In this document: in pieces, positions 6,790-15,763 of the stretch | Position numbering within the stretch: position 1 is the first letter of the stretch | Layout of the letters: each line of letters opens with the position of its first letter | Origin: an uncultured Myxococcales bacterium | GTDB lineage: Bacteria; Myxococcota; Myxococcia; Myxococcales; Myxococcaceae | Direction of reading: 5' to 3' | Length of the DNA: 64,000 bases | NCBI GenBank assembly: GCA_937980205.1 | Contig: CALJKW010000050.1 | Coordinates: 62,001 to 126,000 of the forward strand | Notes under the pieces: generated by a model | Told to the model about the DNA's origin: nothing | Seen by the model: the letters and a program-made list of their open reading frames with translations, nothing else | The model's database searches: none | Program-made: the position numbers and the translations under genes

Positions 6790-8043
6790 ATGAGCGAGCT
6801 CGTGGCGCGGCTGATCGACCGGTGGAGGGAGGATCCGGGGGGCAGCTACCGCTCCTGGTTCCTGTGGGAGGAGCGGATCAAGAACTTTCGCTCGATTCGC
6901 AGCGGCGTTCGCGTGGTCGTCGACGAGATCTCGCGCGGCGCCTTCGGCAACGCGTACCGCGGGTCGTCGCTCGAGGTGGTAGTGCACGCCATCGCCGAGC
7001 AGCGGCAGGTCTTCAAAGGCGCGGATCACGCGTTCCTCTGGAAGCCGAAGCTGCGCATCCCCGACATCTACGAGCACGCCGACAACCAGCGCGCGTTCGG
7101 CCGGTTCCTCGATGCGTGTTGCGGCTGCAGCTGCGGCGACGACGTCGTCTCCGCCATTCGCCGCCTCGATGAGAAGAAGATCAAGGGGCTCGGCCCGGCG
7201 GCGGCGAACATCCTCTACTTCCTGCACCCGACGCTCGCGCCACCGTTCAACACCGCGATCGTGAAGGGCTACAACGCGCTGACCGGCGCCAAGGTGAAGC
7301 TCGGCAGCTGGGTCGAGTACCTCGCGATGCGCGAAGGGGTGCTGCGGCTCAACGAGGCCCACCGCAAGGCGCTCTCGAATGACCTCGGCGCGGTAGCTGC
7401 GCTGCTCTTCGACGTCGGCAGCGGGCGCTTTGCCGCTCCGCCGCTCGATGGCGCCGATGCGGCGAGTTGGGAGGCCGACCTCGCGCGCGTGCGCGAAGAG
7501 ACCGCGGCCGAGAAGAAGGAACACGACGCCGACGTCACGCACACCGACATGCAGGGCTGGCTCAAGGACCTCGGCCGTGCGCTCGGCTTCGACGTCTGGG
7601 TCGCCGTCAACGATCGGTCGCGGCCGTACGGCGCCGGAGCGCTCGGAGACGGCTGCTTGACCGAGCTGCCTCGCGCGCTGGCGTCGGCGCCGGGCGCCGA
7701 GGCGATCGCGTTCATCGACGTGCTGTGGCTCGAGCGTGAGGCCCAACGCGTGGTCGCGGCCTTCGAGGTCGAGCACACGACGTCGATCTACTCGGGCATC
7801 GTGCGGCTGTTGGATCTCGCGCTCGGCGCTCCGGAGCAGGCGGTGCGGGGGCTGTACCTGGTCGCGCCCGACGCGCGGGAGAAAGACGTCCGCGCGCAGC
7901 TGCAGCGGCCGGCGTTCAAGCACATCGGCGAGAAGGGCGTGCGGTACCTGCCATACAGCGAGCTCGGCAAGCACCGCGAGTCGATCGCTCGCTTCGGGGC
8001 CGGGCTCAAGCCGATCGAGGCCCTGGCGCGCGCGCTCGTCTGA
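6790..8043 (+). CDS. Probable DNA nuclease: HhH-like N-domain plus PD-(D/E)XK-like C-domain
   Basis: Protein of 417 aa, cytoplasmic (no signal), from ATG 6790. The middle contains a helix-hairpin-helix-like segment (IKGLGPAAANILYFLHP then PPFNTAIVKG) like the DNA-binding motif of HhH-GPD repair proteins. After a charged linker (about 235-255, AAEKKEHDAD) the C-terminal part has a restriction-endonuclease-like signature: TDMQGWLKDLGRALGFDVWVA, AIAFIDVLWL and AAFEVEHTTSIYSGIVRL. Asp of FIDVLW and Glu of FEVEH would be the metal ligands, though the usual Lys is not obvious. No methyltransferase or other defence gene is adjacent. Repair nuclease, solitary restriction enzyme and defence effector are all open. 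Confidence 0.6.
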   Translation: MSELVARLIDRWREDPGGSYRSWFLWEERIKNFRSIRSGVRVVVDEISRGAFGNAYRGSSLEVVVHAIAEQRQVFKGADHAFLWKPKLRIPDIYEHADNQRAFGRFLDACCGCSCGDDVVSAIRRLDEKKIKGLGPAAANILYFLHPTLAPPFNTAIVKGYNALTGAKVKLGSWVEYLAMREGVLRLNEAHRKALSNDLGAVAALLFDVGSGRFAAPPLDGADAASWEADLARVREETAAEKKEHDADVTHTDMQGWLKDLGRALGFDVWVAVNDRSRPYGAGALGDGCLTELPRALASAPGAEAIAFIDVLWLEREAQRVVAAFEVEHTTSIYSGIVRLLDLALGAPEQAVRGLYLVAPDAREKDVRAQLQRPAFKHIGEKGVRYLPYSELGKHRESIARFGAGLKPIEALARALV

Positions 8044-8094
8044 GCCGGAAAGGCCGATGAAGTCGTTGGACAGGCGGCCCTGCGACGCGCCTTC

Positions 8095-8112
8095 GCTCAC
8101 TGCGAAGTGAGC
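8095..8112. other. Hairpin with GCGA tetraloop
   Basis: GCTCACT and AGTGAGC pair perfectly around the loop GCGA, 51 bases after the nuclease stop and before the dehydrogenase gene. There is no T-run, so it may be a weak terminator, an mRNA-stabilising hairpin or an operator. Confidence 0.4.
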
Positions 8113-8177
8113 ACCGACCCGTAACGCGGCCGACGGCGAATGGAAATGACGAGGTCGCCCCATTAACCCGCCGCCTC

Positions 8178-10514
8178 ATGCTCCCCCGCACTGCGCTGCT
8201 CGTCGCCATCGCTGCTGGTCTGTCCGCGTGTCCTCCGAACGGGGACGGTGGCGGCGGGGGCGGCGGCGGCGCTGCCAACGGGGGTGGCTCGATGGGTGGC
8301 GGCACTGCCCAAGGTGGAGGCGGAGCGCAGGGTGGAGGTGGTGGCGACGACGGGGGGCTCGACCTGCCGCCGGTGGCCTTCCCGAGCGCCACGCCGTTGC
8401 TGTTCGGGTACGAGCTCGTCAACCAGTACCCTGGCGCGCCGCTGTTCAGCGTGATGGACATCGCCTGGCCGAAGGGCTCGAACTTCCCGTTCGCGCTCTC
8501 CCGAAATGGCTACATCCTGCACCTGTTCGGCGGGGCGAACCGCTCCATCGTGCTCGACATCATGGTGCAGACGTGTCCGTGCGACGAGGGCGGCGCGCTA
8601 GGTATGGCGCTGCACCCGAAGTTCAATGACGCCACCGACCCGAAGCCGTACGTCTACGTCTGGTACAACCACCGCCCGTACACCACCGGCGGCCCGTCGC
8701 ATCAGCGCCTCTCGCGCTTCACGTACGACGCGGTGAACGACAAGTTCGATCCGGCGTCCGAGCTCGTGCTCGTCGACCAGATCGAGGGCGCGTACGTCCA
8801 CAACGGCGCACGCGTGCGCTTCGGCGCGGACGGTTTCCTCTATTTCACCAACGGCGACGACCAGCGCCAGGACGTGACTGCGCAGCGCATCGACTACGGC
8901 CTCTTCAGCGGAATCTTTCGCATCGACGTCGACATGCAGGGGGGGGCGGTCAGCCACCCGCCGCCGCGCCAGCCGACCGACGCCGTGACGCAGGGCTACT
9001 ACATCCCCAACGACAACCCGTTCGTCGGCGTCCCCAACGCCAACGAAGAGTATTACGCCCTCGGGTTTCGCAACCCGTACTCCATCACGTTCGACCGCAT
9101 GACCAACGAGCTGTGGGTCGGCGAGGTCGGCGACAACTGGCGGGAAGAGATCAACAAGGTGGAGAAGGGCGGCAACTACGGCTGGCCCGTGTGGGAAGGC
9201 AACAAGCTGCGCAACGAGGGCGGGCGCGATGCCGGCACGATCAGCATCGGCACGTTGAAGGCGCCCGTGTACGAGTACCCGCATCACGAGCTCGGAGATC
9301 TGGCCGCGACGATGATGGGCTACGTCTACCGCGGCGCGGCGATGCCCGAGCTTCAGGGGAAGATCATCTACTCCGACTGGCCCACCGGTCGCGTGTGGTC
9401 GTTTGACCCGGTGACGCAAAAGCGCACCTCGCTGTTCGAGTCGAACGACTACTCGACCAAACCGGTGGGCTTCGCCGAAGACCCCAGCGGCGAGCTCTTC
9501 ATCATCGCGTGGACGAAGATCTACAAGCTGCAGAAGGCGCCGGCTCCGCACGCGGTGCCGACGAAGCTGTCGCAGACGCGCATCTTCCGCGACCTGAGCA
9601 CGCTGAAGACCTCCTCTTCGCTGCTGCCCTACGAGATCCGCTCGTCGCTCTGGTCCGACGGCGCCGCGAAGAAACGTTGGCTGTACGTGCCCCCCGGCGC
9701 GACCGCGAAGATGACCTTCGATGCCGACGCCGGCGTGACCGACATGAAGCTGCCGCCCGGCTCGCTTTTGGTGAAGCAGTTCGACCTGCCCGAGTCCGCG
9801 CAGCCGACCGGTGGCCGCAGCAGGCGCATCGAGACGCGCGTCCTCGTCGTGGGCGCGACCGACACCTACGGCGTCTCGTACAAGTGGAACCCCGAGGGCA
9901 CCGATGCCGACCTCGTCATCGAGGGCCACGACGAGCGCATCGAAGACTTGAACCCCCTCGAGGCGCGCCAGTGGCACTACCCCAGCTTCGGTGAGTGCTG
10001 GGCCTGCCACCGCGCCGAGAACCGCATCATTGGGTTTCGAGACCAGCAGCTGAACTACACGCTCGCCAACGGCACCAACCAGCTCCAGGCGCTGGCGACC
10101 GCGGGCATGTTCGACGGCGCGTCATTGCAGTACGCGCGGCCCCCCATCGCCGATCCGACCGACACCACGGCGCCGATCGCCGCACGCGCCGAGGCGTACC
10201 TCGCCGCGAACTGCAGCGGCTGCCATCACCCGGGCGCCGCCTTCCTCGGTGGCGACACCTGGAACGCGATGCCGGGAGTGGCGCTCGCTGATCGCAAGCT
10301 GCTCAACGTGCGTCACAACAACATGCCGATGGCGAACTCGTTCGGCCTGTGGGACGCACCGCTCATCACTCCGGGCAACCCGATGCGGTCGATTCTGCGG
10401 GCGCGCCTCAACTCCGCCGACCCAGACCTGATGATGCCGCCGGTGGGGCGCAGGCGCGTCGACACGCTCGGTGTTCAGGTCATCGACGCCTGGATCTCCT
10501 CGCTGCCGCCATGA
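8178..10514 (+). CDS. Lipoprotein PQQ-dependent sugar dehydrogenase with cytochrome c-like C-terminus
   Basis: Protein of 778 aa. The signal peptide has lipobox LSAC, followed by a Gly/Ala tether to about residue 50. The next ~400 residues match the soluble glucose/sorbosone dehydrogenase beta-propeller (EGAYVHNGARVRFGADGFLY, YALGFRNPYSITFD, VGEVGDNWREEINKVEKGGNYGWP, DPSGELFIIAWTKIYKL). The C-terminal ~280 residues carry two CxxCH motifs, CWACH and CSGCH, so haem may be attached after export; the end (DPDLMMPPVGRRRVD) is typical of the cytochrome-linked extension. Inferred role: envelope oxidation of a sugar with electrons passed to the fused cytochrome. Substrate is unknown. Confidence 0.85.
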   Translation: MLPRTALLVAIAAGLSACPPNGDGGGGGGGGAANGGGSMGGGTAQGGGGAQGGGGGDDGGLDLPPVAFPSATPLLFGYELVNQYPGAPLFSVMDIAWPKGSNFPFALSRNGYILHLFGGANRSIVLDIMVQTCPCDEGGALGMALHPKFNDATDPKPYVYVWYNHRPYTTGGPSHQRLSRFTYDAVNDKFDPASELVLVDQIEGAYVHNGARVRFGADGFLYFTNGDDQRQDVTAQRIDYGLFSGIFRIDVDMQGGAVSHPPPRQPTDAVTQGYYIPNDNPFVGVPNANEEYYALGFRNPYSITFDRMTNELWVGEVGDNWREEINKVEKGGNYGWPVWEGNKLRNEGGRDAGTISIGTLKAPVYEYPHHELGDLAATMMGYVYRGAAMPELQGKIIYSDWPTGRVWSFDPVTQKRTSLFESNDYSTKPVGFAEDPSGELFIIAWTKIYKLQKAPAPHAVPTKLSQTRIFRDLSTLKTSSSLLPYEIRSSLWSDGAAKKRWLYVPPGATAKMTFDADAGVTDMKLPPGSLLVKQFDLPESAQPTGGRSRRIETRVLVVGATDTYGVSYKWNPEGTDADLVIEGHDERIEDLNPLEARQWHYPSFGECWACHRAENRIIGFRDQQLNYTLANGTNQLQALATAGMFDGASLQYARPPIADPTDTTAPIAARAEAYLAANCSGCHHPGAAFLGGDTWNAMPGVALADRKLLNVRHNNMPMANSFGLWDAPLITPGNPMRSILRARLNSADPDLMMPPVGRRRVDTLGVQVIDAWISSLPP

Positions 10515-10530
10515 GGGGGGGACGGTGCCG

Positions 10531-11085
10531 TCAGTTGCCGAGGGCGCCGCTGCGGATCCACGTGTCGATGGTGCAGAAGTCGTCGGGCGTGGCCAGCAGC
10601 CCGCTCGTGCCCGGAGGCATCGAGCGGAACCGTCCACACCCGCACGCGCGATCGGCGACCTTGAGCCAGAGCATGCTCTGCTCCGGCCGGCCGGGCTGGA
10701 CCCGCATGATGACGGGATCGCAGCTCGACGGGGCGAGCACCAGGTTCGAGTACGAGACGTCGCTGGTGAGCAGCACTCCGCCGAAGATCTTCGCTCCGGG
10801 TTTGTGGCACACGACGCAGCGCCGCTCGAGCACGTCCTGCACGTGCGCGAACGTGACGCCGGCATCCGAGTCGCACACCAGGAGGCCCGCGTCCGCTTCG
10901 CAGCTCTGAGTCTGTCCGGCATCGGTGCTGCTACCGCCGTCGGTGTTCGCTGGTCCTCCATCGCCGGCATCCGCAGCGGAGACTGCGGCGTCCGCACCTG
11001 CGTCGGTGCCGCCTGGCGCAGGCTCGGCGCACGCCGCGCCAAGCACGAGCCCGAGGAGCGCAGCTGGCCGGACCAGAGACGGCAC
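10531..11085 (-). CDS. Lipoprotein with one c-type haem motif and Asp/Ala/Gly tether
   Basis: Protein of 184 aa from GTG 11085. Lipobox GAAC, then an Asp/Ala/Gly-rich tether (GTDAGADAAVSAADAGDGG), then a domain with a CxxCH haem site (RRCVVCHKPGAK) and later CGCGRFRSMPPG and CTIDTWIRSGA. MPP-G plus a terminal W-I-x-x-G helix is characteristic of the planctomycete/DUF1592-associated cytochrome modules. Probably an envelope electron carrier. It is convergent with, and 16 bases from, the PQQ dehydrogenase-cytochrome fusion, so the two may share a redox chain (inference). Confidence 0.75.
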   Translation of the reverse strand: MPSLVRPAALLGLVLGAACAEPAPGGTDAGADAAVSAADAGDGGPANTDGGSSTDAGQTQSCEADAGLLVCDSDAGVTFAHVQDVLERRCVVCHKPGAKIFGGVLLTSDVSYSNLVLAPSSCDPVIMRVQPGRPEQSMLWLKVADRACGCGRFRSMPPGTSGLLATPDDFCTIDTWIRSGALGN

Positions 11086-11138
11086 CGTGCCGGGTTAGCC
11101 GCGAGCGCAGCCGGACGTCAAATGCGCTCGGTGCCCGG

Positions 11139-12239
11139 TCAGCGAATTCCGGCGGCCCGCAGCAGCCGGCGCGCCTCGCCCATGCGCTGCTGGTACCGAT
11201 CGGGGAAGGCAGACACCTGCACTGCCTGCGCCCAGGCTCCGTATGCGGAGGGGCCCCGGCCCTTGAAGTGGTGCTTGAAGTCGACGGCGCCCCGCTGCCC
11301 GCCGCGCCCGCCGTCGAAGAACATGCGGGCAGACTTGATGGGGTTGAGGCGCACGCTGCGTGGGCCCCAGGCCGCGCGCTGCTGGAACATGCCCAGGCTG
11401 TCGCGATCGCCGAAGTTCACGTTCCTGAAGTTCGACTCGACGAGCGCCGTGATGATCGGCAGCTCGGGAGGCAGCCCGCGGCGCTTGGCCATGAGCGCGA
11501 AGTCGCGCACCAGCTCCAGCTTCTTGTTGCCGCGCAGCTTGTCCTCGATGCGCAGCGCGCGCAGGGTCTTCTTGCCGACGCCCGGCTCCTTCTTGATGAG
11601 TTGCCGGCGCTGGAAGCGGCGGACCGCGCGGGCGGTGTTCTTGTCGTAGAGCCCGTCGACGCGGCCGACCTTGAACCCCTGGCGCTTCAGCATGCGCTCC
11701 GTCTCGAGCACCTGGCGGTCCTTCTCGCCGATGCGCTGCGCGGGGCTCGTCGCGTTCTTCGCGTACAGGTTCGCCTTCGACAGCTTGTTCCAGGTGCGCT
11801 CGTCGACGGTGCCGCTCGGCGGCAGGCCGTTCTTGCGCTGGAACTGCTCGACCATCGCGCGGGTGAACTCGTTGTAGACGCCGCGCTTGCCCGTGAAGCC
11901 GTAGCCGGCCCGCTCGAGGCGCGCCTGGATGTTCACGACCGGACGGCCTGTCGCGCCGGGGGTGATGCCCTGCCGGGCGGCGGTCGCGGTGGCGGCGTCC
12001 AGGCGGCGGCGCTCCTTCGTCGGCTTCACGCGCGCGCGGTAGGCGGCGTGGCTCAGCTTCTTGATCGCGTCGTCGACCTTGAGCTTCGGGTGCGAGCGCT
12101 TCCACCGCTGGACGGCGTCGAACGTGTCCCGGTCGAAGACTCCGTCCACTTTTCCGGGCGCGGCGCCCAGGGTCTCGAGCTGCCGCTCCAGCTTCAGCAC
12201 TGCCTTGCCGGTCGATCCGATTCGCATGCCCCGGTCCAT
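11139..12239 (-). CDS. Three peptidoglycan-binding domains plus lytic-transglycosylase-like C-terminus
   Basis: Protein of about 366 aa (ATG 12239; TTG 12245 and ATG 12227 are alternatives). Three PG_binding_1 repeats are visible: GSTGKAVLKLERQLETLG...FDAVQRWKR, GRPVVNIQARLERAGY...AMVEQFQRKNGLPPSG, and VLETERMLKRQGFKVGRVDG...AVRRFQRRQ. The C-terminal ~140 residues (LPPELPIITALVESNFRNV, DSLGMFQQR) look like a lysozyme/transglycosylase-like catalytic fold with Glu in ALVESNF. There is no signal peptide, so it may reach the wall by another route or by lysis. Likely peptidoglycan remodelling. Confidence 0.8.
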   Translation of the reverse strand: MDRGMRIGSTGKAVLKLERQLETLGAAPGKVDGVFDRDTFDAVQRWKRSHPKLKVDDAIKKLSHAAYRARVKPTKERRRLDAATATAARQGITPGATGRPVVNIQARLERAGYGFTGKRGVYNEFTRAMVEQFQRKNGLPPSGTVDERTWNKLSKANLYAKNATSPAQRIGEKDRQVLETERMLKRQGFKVGRVDGLYDKNTARAVRRFQRRQLIKKEPGVGKKTLRALRIEDKLRGNKKLELVRDFALMAKRRGLPPELPIITALVESNFRNVNFGDRDSLGMFQQRAAWGPRSVRLNPIKSARMFFDGGRGGQRGAVDFKHHFKGRGPSAYGAWAQAVQVSAFPDRYQQRMGEARRLLRAAGIR

Positions 12240-12273
12240 CAGCAAGGAAGCTGCCGCTGGGAAACGCAGTGGT

Positions 12274-12326
12274 TTCAGGGTGTGTGCCTGAACACTGCCG
12301 GCGAGGTGTTCACTCGCGGCTTCAGG
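12274..12326. repeat. Nested inverted repeats upstream of the peptidoglycan-binding gene
   Basis: TTCAGG (12274-12279) pairs with CCTGAA (12287-12292), which can also pair with TTCAGG (12321-12326). Inside lies a perfect 7-bp repeat, TGAACAC (12289-12295) and GTGTTCA (12306-12312), with a 10-base spacer. This is the size of a dimeric-repressor operator, or mutually exclusive hairpins in the leader of the 12239 gene. Confidence 0.4.
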
Positions 12327-12353
12327 CTCACAGGTGGGAGCGACCTGGCGAGC

Positions 12354-13328
12354 TCATCGGGCGCGGATGCATCGGGACGCGCCGCCGAACGCACGCTCCC
12401 ACGCGGCGCGGTCATGCGCTGGAAGAAAGAGCAGCTCGGGGCGCTCCTGCCGCAGGTGCGCAAGTCGGCCGACCTGGCGGGCCGTCTCCTGCGGATCGTG
12501 GTCAGTGAAGAACTGCACGAAGCGTGACTTGGGTACCTGCCGCTCGATGGACTCGACCGTGCTCACCAGGTCACCGACGTGCACGATGCGCCGATCTGCA
12601 GACACGTTGATGAACGTGGCAATGCTCCCGGGCGTGTGGCCACCCATACGGATGATCACGACCGAGCCGTCGCCGAACAGGTCGAAGCTCTCGTCGAAGA
12701 TCTCGTAATGCTGAGCGGCGAAGTTCATCGCCGTCATGCGACCCTTCATCACCGCGGAATGCGCGGGTGGAATGTGAAACTCCTGAGCGTTGGGCGCTTC
12801 GATGAACGCCTTCTCCTCCTGCGGCAGGAGGATCGCTTGTGGTGGCAGATCGACCAGCCCGCCGACGTGGTCGTTGTGCGCATGAGAAGGGATGAACCAC
12901 TTGAGCCGCGTGGCGTCGACTCCCGCCGTGGCGAGCGCCTTGTCGGCAGGGGTGAAGACCTCGAGCTTCTTGAATGACGTGCCCACCCAGGTGCGTGCGA
13001 GCAGCGGCAGTGATTCGATCTCTTCGAGCGCTCGCGAGCTGTATCCGGAGTCGAGCAGCACCTCGCCTTCAGGATGCCGGATGAGGACTCCAGAGAACGT
13101 GACGTTCCACTTGTCCGCCTGCGTCATCCCCGCCGAGCCGAGCGGCGACCACGCGGCATAACGGCCAAACTCAATCCAGCAGACCTCAAGCTGGGCGTGT
13201 GGCGTCATTGCCGCGCGTAAGTGCCGATGACTCGGCGCGTCCGGCGCCGTGCCGGTGGTCTTGCAGGCAGTCGCAAAGAGGATGCTCACCGCGCACGCCG
13301 CCAGCACGCAGGTTCGCAACTCCGCCAC
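12354..13328 (-). CDS. Metallo-beta-lactamase-fold hydrolase, lipoprotein
   Basis: Protein of 324 aa from GTG 13328, chosen because it begins a signal peptide ending in lipobox ATAC (an ATG-like start at 13388 would add a non-signal extension). It carries the MBL zinc motif SHAHNDHVGG (HxHxDH), a later metal His in MGGHTPGSIATF, Asp in HVGDLVS and a distal His near FLPAHD. The layout (VLLDSGYSSRALE, FIPSHAHNDHVGG, HTPGS, VGDLV) resembles AttM/AiiA-type lactonases and related hydrolases. Quorum-signal lactonase activity is possible but not shown; an envelope-anchored hydrolase is the safe call. Confidence 0.8.
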   Translation of the reverse strand: MAELRTCVLAACAVSILFATACKTTGTAPDAPSHRHLRAAMTPHAQLEVCWIEFGRYAAWSPLGSAGMTQADKWNVTFSGVLIRHPEGEVLLDSGYSSRALEEIESLPLLARTWVGTSFKKLEVFTPADKALATAGVDATRLKWFIPSHAHNDHVGGLVDLPPQAILLPQEEKAFIEAPNAQEFHIPPAHSAVMKGRMTAMNFAAQHYEIFDESFDLFGDGSVVIIRMGGHTPGSIATFINVSADRRIVHVGDLVSTVESIERQVPKSRFVQFFTDHDPQETARQVGRLAHLRQERPELLFLPAHDRAAWERAFGGASRCIRAR

Positions 13329-13442
13329 CGAGTCGCACGCGCCGGGTCGGCGCACGGTTCGTGGTGCAATGCGCGGCGGGAGTTCCACGCGCCGGAGGTT
13401 ACCGCACTGCTGGCAAAAGAAAGGCGCGTTGGGCAGGGTGCG

Positions 13443-14186
13443 TCACACCGGCGCGAGCACGACGTTGAACACAGCGTGCCGCTCGGCGCCGACCCAGCGC
13501 GGCAGCACCACCAACGAGGTGGGCTTGGGGCCCTCGTTCACCAGAAACGGGTCGTCCTGGAAGTAGATCTGGGTGATGAGCGGCTGGTAGCCCGGTGCGG
13601 TCACCTGCAGGTGGATGTGAATCGGCCGGTTCTGAAACGAGCCGGGGTAGATGCTCTGCAGCCCCCACGCGCCGTCCTGGCTAGAAAACTGCCGCCCGCG
13701 CCATCGGAACGTGGCGCCGTCGGAGCCGCCACACACGCTCAAGTCGCTGTACGTGCCCTGCGCGTTGGCGTGCCACACGTCTATCTCCGCGTTCGCTATC
13801 GCTCGGCAGCTCTTGCCGGTTACCAGGCCCGTGATGAATAGGGGCGCTCCGTCACCGGGCTCCGACAGTAACGTGCGGATCGGCGCATTCGGCCGGTGAC
13901 ACGGACCGATTGAGTCGTACGCCGTCTCGGGGCACTGGGGCGTCACGCCGGCGTCGCGCACGCCCGCGTCGGGAGAGCCGCTGTCGGGCGGGCCGCTGTC
14001 GGGCGACCCGCTGTCGGGCGAGCCGCTATCGGAGCGCGAGTCGGGGTCCCCGGCGTCGGGCGGCGCCAACTCGGGGCCCATCACCAGCGGGCCCGGGCCG
14101 CATCGGGCGAGGAGCGCAGCTCCGGCGCCAATGAGAAAGTGTTTGCGAGTCAGCGTTCGGTGCCGCAGGCCGGGGTCAGATCTCAT
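13443..14186 (-). CDS. Intradiol-dioxygenase-like lipoprotein with PDSGS tether
   Basis: Protein of 247 aa from ATG 14186 (GGAG about 9 bases upstream; ATG 14210 lacks one). The signal (LTRKHFLIGAGAALLARC) leads to a lipid-modifiable Cys, then a tandem PDSGS/PDSGP/PDAG tether. The C-terminal ~150 residues match the intradiol ring-cleavage dioxygenase fold with all four Fe(III) ligands: Tyr in DVWHANAQGTYSD, Tyr in SIYPGSF, and two His in RPIHIHLQV. Catechol-type aromatic cleavage in the envelope is the family expectation. Extracytoplasmic members are poorly characterised and the substrate is unknown. Confidence 0.8.
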   Translation of the reverse strand: MRSDPGLRHRTLTRKHFLIGAGAALLARCGPGPLVMGPELAPPDAGDPDSRSDSGSPDSGSPDSGPPDSGSPDAGVRDAGVTPQCPETAYDSIGPCHRPNAPIRTLLSEPGDGAPLFITGLVTGKSCRAIANAEIDVWHANAQGTYSDLSVCGGSDGATFRWRGRQFSSQDGAWGLQSIYPGSFQNRPIHIHLQVTAPGYQPLITQIYFQDDPFLVNEGPKPTSLVVLPRWVGAERHAVFNVVLAPV

Positions 14187-14365
14187 TCGGGTAGCTCCGA
14201 CGCGTTGCATAGTCCCGAGTACGAGTATGCGAAATCTGTTCTTTCGCTACATCGGCATAAAGAAAACATTTACGTGCGGCTTCCTGTGCGCGCGGCGGCA
14301 GTGGAGCGGCCGCACGACAGAAACGGGGACTCCGCTGCACACGCGAGCACCGCGGTTTGCGGCCT

Positions 14366-15595
14366 TCAGTCTCGGGCGCCCTCCAGGCTTCTCTCCTTCA
14401 GGCGCGCGAGCCGCGCCGGTCCGAGCAGCAGGTGGCCGAGCGACGCGACGAGCCCCGCCCACACGCAGAGCAGCCACAACGTCTGGGTGCTGCTGGACGT
14501 GATGATGAAGCCGGACAACCACGGCCCCAGCGTGAGCCCGATGGCCCACGTCAGGCTGAAGGCGCCCTGGTAGCGGCCGCGCATGTCGGGTGGCGACACA
14601 TCGGCCACGATGCTCGAGTTGACCGGGGCCATGATGATCTCGCCCATCGTCCAGATCGCGACCGACAGCGCGAAGCCACCGAGGCCGCGTGCGAAGGCGT
14701 TTGCTCCGAAGCCGAAGCCCACGCAGAGCGCGGCGAGCGCGAGCGCGCGTGATCGCCTCCAGCCCTGCAGCCGCCGGGTGACGTACGGCTGCAGCGCGAC
14801 GATCATGACGCCATTGAGCGCCAGCACACCGCCGAGGTGGCCGGAGTCGAGCCCCTTGGCTTGCATCTCCGCTGGCACGGCCACCTGGAATTGGAAGAAG
14901 ACCAGAACCAGGAGCAGGTGCACGATCAGGTACACGAGGAAGCTGAGATCGAAGAACGGCGTCAGGAAGCTGCCGCCGCGCACCCGCTCATGCGTTGCGA
15001 CCTGCGGCCGCGTCTCGGGCACGCTCGTGAAGATGACGGCCGCGGTGGCGAGCGTCGCCGCCGTGTCGAGCAGGAACAGGCCAGTGAAGCTCCACTTTGC
15101 GAGCTGCCCGCCGAGCACGGCGGCGATCGCGAAGCCCAGGTTGATCGCCCAGTACAGCAGGCCGTAGGCACGGTGCCGGTCCGCCGGCGGCACCAGGTCG
15201 GCGAGCATCGCCTGCGAGGCCGGCGCGTACATCGAGCTGGTGAAACCCAGCGCGAGCCCAGCTGCCATCAGCTGCGGGGTGCTGGTCGCGAAGCCGAGCG
15301 CGAGCATCGCTGCGGCGCTGCTGCACAGCGACAAAAGCATCGTCGCCTTGCGCCCGTAGCGATCCGCCAGCGCTCCGCCGAGCTGAACCGAACCCAGGCC
15401 GCCGAGGCCGAACAGGGAGACGACGGTCGCCGCGTCGGTGAGGCTGAGCCCGCGTTCGCGGGTCAGGTAGACGGCGAGCATCGGCATCACGAATGAGCCG
15501 ACCCGGTTGATGAGCGTCCCGGTCCATAGATACCAGTAGACGCGCGGCAGGCCGCTCACCGAGCCGAAGAACGCCTCGAGAAGTCGACGGGGCAC
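14366..15595 (-). CDS. MFS transporter (12 TM)
   Basis: Protein of about 409 aa. The frame is open far upstream, but the homologous part begins near GTG 15595 (VPRRLLEAFFGS); no good Shine-Dalgarno is visible. It contains the MFS motif A-like loop GGALADRYGRKATML between TM2 and TM3, a proline/glycine-rich TM pattern and a matching second half (FVYLIVHLLLVLVFF, GGVLALNGVMIVAL, RGRYQGAFSLTWAIGLTLGPW). It resembles drug or metabolite exporters of the major facilitator superfamily. It is divergent from the PaaK-like gene at 15764 with a shared ~170-base upstream region, so it may export the product of that locus (inference). Confidence 0.85.
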   Translation of the reverse strand: MPRRLLEAFFGSVSGLPRVYWYLWTGTLINRVGSFVMPMLAVYLTRERGLSLTDAATVVSLFGLGGLGSVQLGGALADRYGRKATMLLSLCSSAAAMLALGFATSTPQLMAAGLALGFTSSMYAPASQAMLADLVPPADRHRAYGLLYWAINLGFAIAAVLGGQLAKWSFTGLFLLDTAATLATAAVIFTSVPETRPQVATHERVRGGSFLTPFFDLSFLVYLIVHLLLVLVFFQFQVAVPAEMQAKGLDSGHLGGVLALNGVMIVALQPYVTRRLQGWRRSRALALAALCVGFGFGANAFARGLGGFALSVAIWTMGEIIMAPVNSSIVADVSPPDMRGRYQGAFSLTWAIGLTLGPWLSGFIITSSSTQTLWLLCVWAGLVASLGHLLLGPARLARLKERSLEGARD

Positions 15596-15763
15596 GTTGA
15601 TGCGGCCGGCGTCATAACGCGGATTCGCCGGCGCGGCCCACGCTCCTACCCAAGGGCGCGTGCAGCAGATGCGCCGGAGCAGAGCCCGGCGCAGCAACTG
15701 CGCCCGAGGCTCCGGCGCCCGCCGACGAACGGCGCCGGCACGAAAGGTGCTGCGCTTCTGGTC

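Noticed and set aside
13981..14055. Short tandem repeats (PDSGS-coding) as a possible CRISPR or VNTR
   Set aside because: Repeats are coding, have no unique spacers and form a lipoprotein tether.
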